DNA from: Grimontia marina
GTDB lineage: Bacteria > Pseudomonadota > Gammaproteobacteria > Enterobacterales > Vibrionaceae
Direction of reading: 5' to 3'
Assembly: GCF_900060185.1 (NCBI RefSeq)
Contig: NZ_FIZY01000051.1
Location: 1 to 36,746 of the forward strand
Length of the DNA: 36,746 bases
Position numbers and translations under genes: made by a program. The notes under the pieces were generated by a model. It saw only the letters and a program-made list of their open reading frames with translations, was not told the DNA's origin and did not search any database. Below, piece after piece: positions 32,407 to 36,746 of this stretch (position 1 is the stretch's first letter; each line of letters begins with the position of its first letter).

Positions 32407-33187
32407 GCAATAAAAGACAACATCCTCAAGGCAAATACATTGAATCGATGTTAGTTTGCATACCTTTTCGCTTGCAAGCCATAACTATTCACCTCCAACT
32501 TTAAAGACAAAAAAGATCACCATATATTAAATTGTATTGCATCAGCACTCATATGAATCAGAAAACTAATGTTTACCTAATAAAAAGTACCATAATAAAC
32601 ACACCCACACTCATTATTTCTAATTGAAATTATTTTAATCTCACTCAAATAAGACTTTTCGAATGATCGTTCGACATTATCTCTTCTTAGATATTCAAAA
32701 GACATTAAAATCTATTCACTTAAATTTCAGAACACAAATTATTTTTCATACATGTTGCTAATATATGAGTAAAAAACAAAATAGACATACACATTGTTGT
32801 GTTTTCTACATATAAAAAACTTCCACTTTTTACAGCCCATGCAGCCTACTTTCAACACACATAAATCCAGCATTCTAGACAAATCCCTTATACTTACAAT
32901 GTCTAAGAGCACGCATTTTAACCAGATATCATTCTATATAAAAAGCCTATCACAAGGCTTATAAAGCCTGTTAATCATTATCATTAGCAAACAAGCTCTT
33001 TCTAATTTAAACACGAAATATGTTTCGTCTTAAAATTGAAACACAATAATATTCATCCTACAGGTTAATCTATTTTTAACTCTTTTATCTCAACTACCTT
33101 ATTCGAAATTTAAATGAAAGCAAACCAGGACATAAAAATAGACACACTGTACTTCTCTATTAGCTCATATTCGTAAAGGTATTTATC
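32407..33187. other. Long AT-rich leader before the protease gene
   Basis: This 780-base stretch is strikingly AT-rich and contains no supported gene. It has one clear hairpin (AAGCCT, 32943-32948, with AGGCTT, 32955-32960), followed on the minus strand by a T run. Such long AT-rich upstream regions in Vibrionaceae are typical targets of H-NS silencing and of ToxR-type activators, which fits the neighbour at 31374; this link is inference. Confidence 0.5.
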
Positions 33188-36100
33188 GTGTCAGAGAATA
33201 AAAATAATGCAGATGCTGACCAGAAAGCTCACTCCTCCTCCAGTGCCTTTTTGAGAAAGACTCTTATTTCCATATCGGCTATCGCTTTTTGCACGCTAAC
33301 TGCTATCGCCGTCAATGATATAAGAACATCAACTTACGAAGGTAATATATATTACGACGGCGATAACCAAACTTTTGCGCCCCCCAAAGCTTCGCCCATT
33401 TCAGTAGCCAATGCTCATTCTCTGCCTGTCCAGATTCCCTTTGAGCATAGCCTAGCTGCAAATGGCATCGAATATACTGTTGATGCAGAAAGGCCTTGGT
33501 TTCAGGAAGCACTTCGAAACTACCCCGACAGTGAATATTGGCGCAATCAAATTGCCATTCACCTAGCGCAACCTAGAACGCCTGGCTGGATAAAATTTGA
33601 AAATTATCATGTCAGCAAGGGACGGAACCCCATTCTCCTGCCCACGTTTGCACGCATGCTAGAGTCAAAACATGCTCCCGACTTACTGACCGTGCGAATT
33701 GAAAAGGGTGCGGAGCCTCTAACCGCGCTGGGAGACATTGGTTTATCTCACGTGCGCAGCATTGATCCTGCCGACCCGTCGTCTGCAGTGCATGTCTATG
33801 AGATTCCTAAAACGATGACATTTGCTGACGCGCTTGAGGCGTCAAATGCACACCCCAGTGTGGCTTTTGCAGAGCCGGATTACCTGATTGAATGGGCACT
33901 AGCACCAAATGAATCCAATGCAGGTATCAGTAATGGCAACGCATGGTGGCTCAAACAGATTCGCGCCTATGATGCATGGGAAACCACGACCGATGCTTCT
34001 GCCATAGGTCCAGTAGCGGTTTACGACCAAGGTATCCTGCGTAGCCATGAAGACCTCCGCAATAACTTCTGGGTCAACCCGGACGAAGTTGCTGGTAATG
34101 GCGTCGATGATGACGGTAACGGTATTGTCGATGATATCAACGGTAGGACAAGCCGGGTCTTCGGCGGTCACGGTACCCCGGTAGCGGGTACCATTTGTGG
34201 TGAAGGTAATAACGGCATTGGTTATGTCGGTAGCGCATGGAAGTGCCAGTTGATGGATACCGGCGGTTCACTCAGTTTCGCTGCTGCAGTGTCAGACGCC
34301 ATGGCATCCTTGCGTTATGCTACCGATAAAGGATCACGCATATCCAATCACAGCTGGGGTATAAGCGGTGATTATAGTCAGGCGTTCAAAGACCTTATCA
34401 CTGAGATTGAAAGCGATGATCACTTGATGGTCATTGCTTCTCACAACTTTGCTCGGAACATTGATAAAAGCCCTGTGTATCCCGCTTCCTACAATAACGA
34501 CAACATTCTGAGTATCGCAGCCTCCAAACAAAGTGAAGGCCGTATCAGTTACTCAAACTACGGTGCAGTCAGCGTAGATATCGCCGCACCCACCGAATTC
34601 ACCACAGCTAACTCCTCAGGCCGCTACTCGGGCTTCAGCGGCACTTCGCAAGCGACACCCGTCGTAACAGGTGCTGTTGCGCTGGCTTGGGCGATGGATC
34701 CAAGCATGACGTTTCGTGAGATCAAAGCGCTGGTCATGAACACCGCGCGCCCTGTAGATGCTTGGCGTGGTCTAACTGTATCCGAAGGTATTTTGGATAT
34801 GAAAACCCTCGTCGAATCTGTGATTGTTGATACTGACGGTGATGGAATTCTGGACGACGAAGATCCAGATGACGATAACGATGGCGTCCCAGATGAAGAG
34901 GATGCCTTCCCTAAAGATGCAACGGAAACTGTCGACACTGACGGTGATGGCATAGGCAACAATGCAGACAACGACGATGATGGTGACGGTGTTAATGACG
35001 ACGAAGACTGGCGTCCACTCGATCCCAACGAGCAGTATGATACTGACAGAGATGGCATCGGTAACAGTCAAGATGATGACGATGACAGCGACGGCGTATT
35101 AGACGTAGATGACGCATTCCCACTAGATGATACCGAAACCACAGATACAGATGGCGATGGCGTTGGAGACAACAGTGACGTATTCCCTAACGACCAGAAT
35201 GAATGGTCAGATTCCGATGGTGATGGCGTTGGTGATAATGGCGACACAGACCGAGATAACGATGGTTTGTCTGACGAGTTAGAGTCGCGTACCTCTGCCA
35301 AGATCAACAACTGGCCCGTGCTCAACGGAAACGCAGGATTTAACGACGGTGTACTCTCTGGGAACGGTGGCTACTGGAACAGTCAGGCGAACTCAAACCG
35401 CTTCTCAAGTTATGGCTTCAACGACCGCTACGCATTGAACTTCACCATTGACTCGCTCGGTAGCTACAACATGTTTGGCTTGGGTAGCGTCGAAAGTTCA
35501 GCAAGGTACTCAGACATTGATTACGCTTTCTACGTTGTTGGCAGCACACTGCGCATTTACGAAAGCGGCAGTTCACGCGGTACCTTTGGCTCCGTTGCAG
35601 TTGGCGACACCCTCTCAATTCAGGTTAACAAAGGGGCTATCGCCTACTATCGAAACGACACGCTGGTCCGCTCAACAAGTTATAGCGGTGACACACCTGA
35701 CTTCTATGTCGATTCGAGTTTCTACAGAGGCGCGATAAAGCTGTCGAACATATCTCTGACCCCTCTTTCTGGCGCAGGTTTCTCCGTTGATGCTGACAAC
35801 GATGGCGTCAACAACGATGTCGACCTGGACTCTGACAACGACACCATCCCAGATGTGGTGGAAGCCGGATTAACCGATGCCGATGGTGACCTGAAAGTGG
35901 ATGCCGTCGATCTGCAAGGCACTGTCGACCCGGCCCCGGATTCCGACGGTGACGGCATCCCGGACTACCTTGATTTGGAAAGCCAGAACGCCGCCAATGA
36001 TGGCACGGCCTTTGACATGCATGGCTATGACTTTGCTGCATTCGACTCGAACGGCGATGGCAAACTCGATAGCAATGATGAACTTGGCGGTAACGATGTC

Positions 36101-36746
36101 AACGGCAACGGTATCGATGATCGTGCGGAAGATGCGGACGGCGATGGCTTATCAAATCCAAACGATGATGACGACGATAACGACGGCACACTTGATATCT
36201 ACGATGCGTTCCCATTTGATTCGAATGAAGATACTGATACAGACGGTGATGGTGTAGGTGATAATAGCGATGCATTCCCAACGGATGCTTCTGAAACCAC
36301 AGATACTGATGGCGATGGTGTCGGCGACAATGCGGATGCCTTCCCTGAGGATGCGTCTGAGACCAAAGACTCTGACGGTGATGGTGCTGGGGACAACAGC
36401 GATGCCTTCCCTGACGACGCGTCTGAGACTACCGACTCGGATGGCGATGGTACCGGCGACAACGCTGATATTGACCGTGATAACGATGGTCTTTCTGATG
36501 AACTGGAATCACGCACCAGCGCTGAAATCACAGACTGGCCTGTTCTGACCGGCAATTCCTCTTTCACTGACGGTGCGCTCTCAGCCAACGGCGGAAGCTG
36601 GCGCTATCAGGCGAACTCAAACCGCTTCTCAAGTTATGGCTTCAACGACCGCTACGCATTGAACTTCACCATTGACTCGCTCGGTAGCTACAACATGTTT
36701 GGCTTGGGTAGCGTCGAAAGTTCAGCAAGGTACTCAGACATTGATT
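33188..36746 (+). CDS. Secreted subtilisin-like (S8) protease with calcium-binding repeats, 3' end missing
   Basis: At least 1186 residues, open to the window edge. GTG 33188 follows AAAGG. A long n-region precedes a hydrophobic signal or anchor (LISISAIAFCTLTAIAV). A pro-region ends VAFAEPDYLIEW. The catalytic domain shows Asp280 (VAVYDQGI, Tyr-Asp-Gln rather than the usual Ile-Asp-Thr), His328 (GGHGTPVAGT), oxyanion Asn387 (NHSWG) and Ser487 (SGFSGTSQATPVV). From about residue 545 come many thrombospondin type 3-like Asp-rich repeats (DTDGDGVGDN), some in 22-residue tandem units (36.2-36.5 kb). A roughly 150-residue beta-rich domain (FSSYGFNDRYALNFTIDSLG) is inserted and begins again before the edge. 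Expected to be extracellular, acting on proteins with calcium-stabilised arms. Confidence 0.9.
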   Translation, partial: MSENKNNADADQKAHSSSSAFLRKTLISISAIAFCTLTAIAVNDIRTSTYEGNIYYDGDNQTFAPPKASPISVANAHSLPVQIPFEHSLAANGIEYTVDAERPWFQEALRNYPDSEYWRNQIAIHLAQPRTPGWIKFENYHVSKGRNPILLPTFARMLESKHAPDLLTVRIEKGAEPLTALGDIGLSHVRSIDPADPSSAVHVYEIPKTMTFADALEASNAHPSVAFAEPDYLIEWALAPNESNAGISNGNAWWLKQIRAYDAWETTTDASAIGPVAVYDQGILRSHEDLRNNFWVNPDEVAGNGVDDDGNGIVDDINGRTSRVFGGHGTPVAGTICGEGNNGIGYVGSAWKCQLMDTGGSLSFAAAVSDAMASLRYATDKGSRISNHSWGISGDYSQAFKDLITEIESDDHLMVIASHNFARNIDKSPVYPASYNNDNILSIAASKQSEGRISYSNYGAVSVDIAAPTEFTTANSSGRYSGFSGTSQATPVVTGAVALAWAMDPSMTFREIKALVMNTARPVDAWRGLTVSEGILDMKTLVESVIVDTDGDGILDDEDPDDDNDGVPDEEDAFPKDATETVDTDGDGIGNNADNDDDGDGVNDDEDWRPLDPNEQYDTDRDGIGNSQDDDDDSDGVLDVDDAFPLDDTETTDTDGDGVGDNSDVFPNDQNEWSDSDGDGVGDNGDTDRDNDGLSDELESRTSAKINNWPVLNGNAGFNDGVLSGNGGYWNSQANSNRFSSYGFNDRYALNFTIDSLGSYNMFGLGSVESSARYSDIDYAFYVVGSTLRIYESGSSRGTFGSVAVGDTLSIQVNKGAIAYYRNDTLVRSTSYSGDTPDFYVDSSFYRGAIKLSNISLTPLSGAGFSVDADNDGVNNDVDLDSDNDTIPDVVEAGLTDADGDLKVDAVDLQGTVDPAPDSDGDGIPDYLDLESQNAANDGTAFDMHGYDFAAFDSNGDGKLDSNDELGGNDVNGNGIDDRAEDADGDGLSNPNDDDDDNDGTLDIYDAFPFDSNEDTDTDGDGVGDNSDAFPTDASETTDTDGDGVGDNADAFPEDASETKDSDGDGAGDNSDAFPDDASETTDSDGDGTGDNADIDRDNDGLSDELESRTSAEITDWPVLTGNSSFTDGALSANGGSWRYQANSNRFSSYGFNDRYALNFTIDSLGSYNMFGLGSVESSARYSDID
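34825..35295 (+). repeat. First block of thrombospondin type 3-like repeats
   Basis: Within the protease gene, Asp-rich units such as DTDGDGILDDEDPDDDNDGV and DTDGDGVGDNSDVFPNDQNE repeat about seven times. Each carries the DxDxDG calcium-binding pattern of thrombospondin type 3 repeats. The antisense strand has long Ser/Pro-rich open frames only because GAT/GAC reads as ATC/GTC in reverse. Confidence 0.8.
35383..35522 (+). repeat. 140-base exact repeat, copy 1
   Basis: These 140 bases inside the protease gene are identical to 36607-36746, offset 1224 bases (408 codons, in frame). They encode the core of the beta-rich domain (NRFSSYGFNDRYALNFTIDS and onward). Confidence 0.95.
36236..36470 (+). 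repeat. Tandem 66-base repeats coding 22-residue calcium-binding units
   Basis: Units of the form D(T/S)DGDGxGDN(S/A)DAFPxDASET follow one another at 66-base spacing: about three and a half copies that differ by a few bases each. Tandem arrays of this kind change length easily. Confidence 0.85.
36607..36746 (+). repeat. 140-base exact repeat, copy 2, ending at the window edge
   Basis: Identical to 35383-35522 up to the last base of the window. The sequence stops inside the repeat, as a short-read contig would. Confidence 0.95.

Noticed and set aside
34624-35325. Long Ser/Pro-rich minus-strand ORFs opposite the protease
   Set aside because: They mirror the Asp/Gly-rich calcium-binding repeats on the plus strand, lack ribosome binding sites and overlap a well-supported gene.
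34825-36500. CRISPR array
   Set aside because: The repeats are in-frame, coding and of variable sequence with no unique spacers; they encode Asp-rich protein units.
36199-36588. Minus-strand Ser-rich ORF of 129 codons
   Set aside because: It is the same mirror effect of the tandem 66-base repeats.
1-36746. tRNA or rRNA genes
   Set aside because: I saw no cloverleaf with a TTCGANTC-type arm or rRNA segment that I could support.

Overview
The window looks like a 36.7 kb assembled contig from a marine gamma-proteobacterium of the Vibrionaceae, perhaps near Enterovibrio or Grimontia. The family placement rests on a luxM-luxN quorum-sensing pair, a ToxR-type membrane regulator, dispersed intergenic repeats of Vibrio type and integron-like cassettes. 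The genus is inference only. Both contig ends lie in repeated DNA: an IS3-family element on the left, and a 140-base exact internal repeat of a protease gene on the right.

Layout. 1-127: end of an IS3-family element. 289-4471: luxM (acyl-homoserine-lactone synthase) overlapping luxN (hybrid sensor kinase with one extra degenerate receiver). 4708-6500 (minus): TRAP permease genes DctM and DctQ. 7204-11284 (plus): GntR/FCD regulator, Gfo/Idh/MocA dehydrogenase, type II 3-dehydroquinate dehydratase (aroQ) and 3-dehydroshikimate dehydratase (quiC). 11285-15100: a scrappy region with a decayed ORF beside a perfect 20-bp palindrome, a VOC protein, small cassette-like genes, a toxin-antitoxin pair and two attC-like sites. 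15154-17008: a ModF-like double ATPase and a small conserved protein. 17128-24189 (minus): a complete protocatechuate 4,5-cleavage operon, ligU/galD-ligI-ligK-ligJ-ligA-ligB-ligC plus an aldo/keto reductase, closed by a clear terminator and facing a divergent AraC-type regulator. 25517-30820 (plus): TRAP binding protein, two Gfo/Idh/MocA oxidoreductases around a cupin-like protein, and a LacI-type regulator. 31374-36746: a ToxR-like regulator with a small membrane partner, a 780-base AT-rich leader and a large secreted subtilase running off the window.

How the genes work together. The catabolic genes form one route: TRAP uptake of a carboxylated hydroaromatic (quinate or shikimate is the best guess), oxidation by a Gfo-type dehydrogenase, AroQ to 3-dehydroshikimate, QuiC to protocatechuate, LigAB ring cleavage, then LigC, LigI, LigU/GalD, LigJ and LigK to pyruvate and oxaloacetate. 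The second oxidoreductase cluster (26.7-29.7 kb) has no assigned substrate and is the most open part of the window.

A caution: the Gfo/Idh/MocA gene at 7896-8960 contains an exact match to an Illumina adapter end plus a poly-A run, which creates an in-frame stop. This is almost certainly an assembly artefact and not a real pseudogene.
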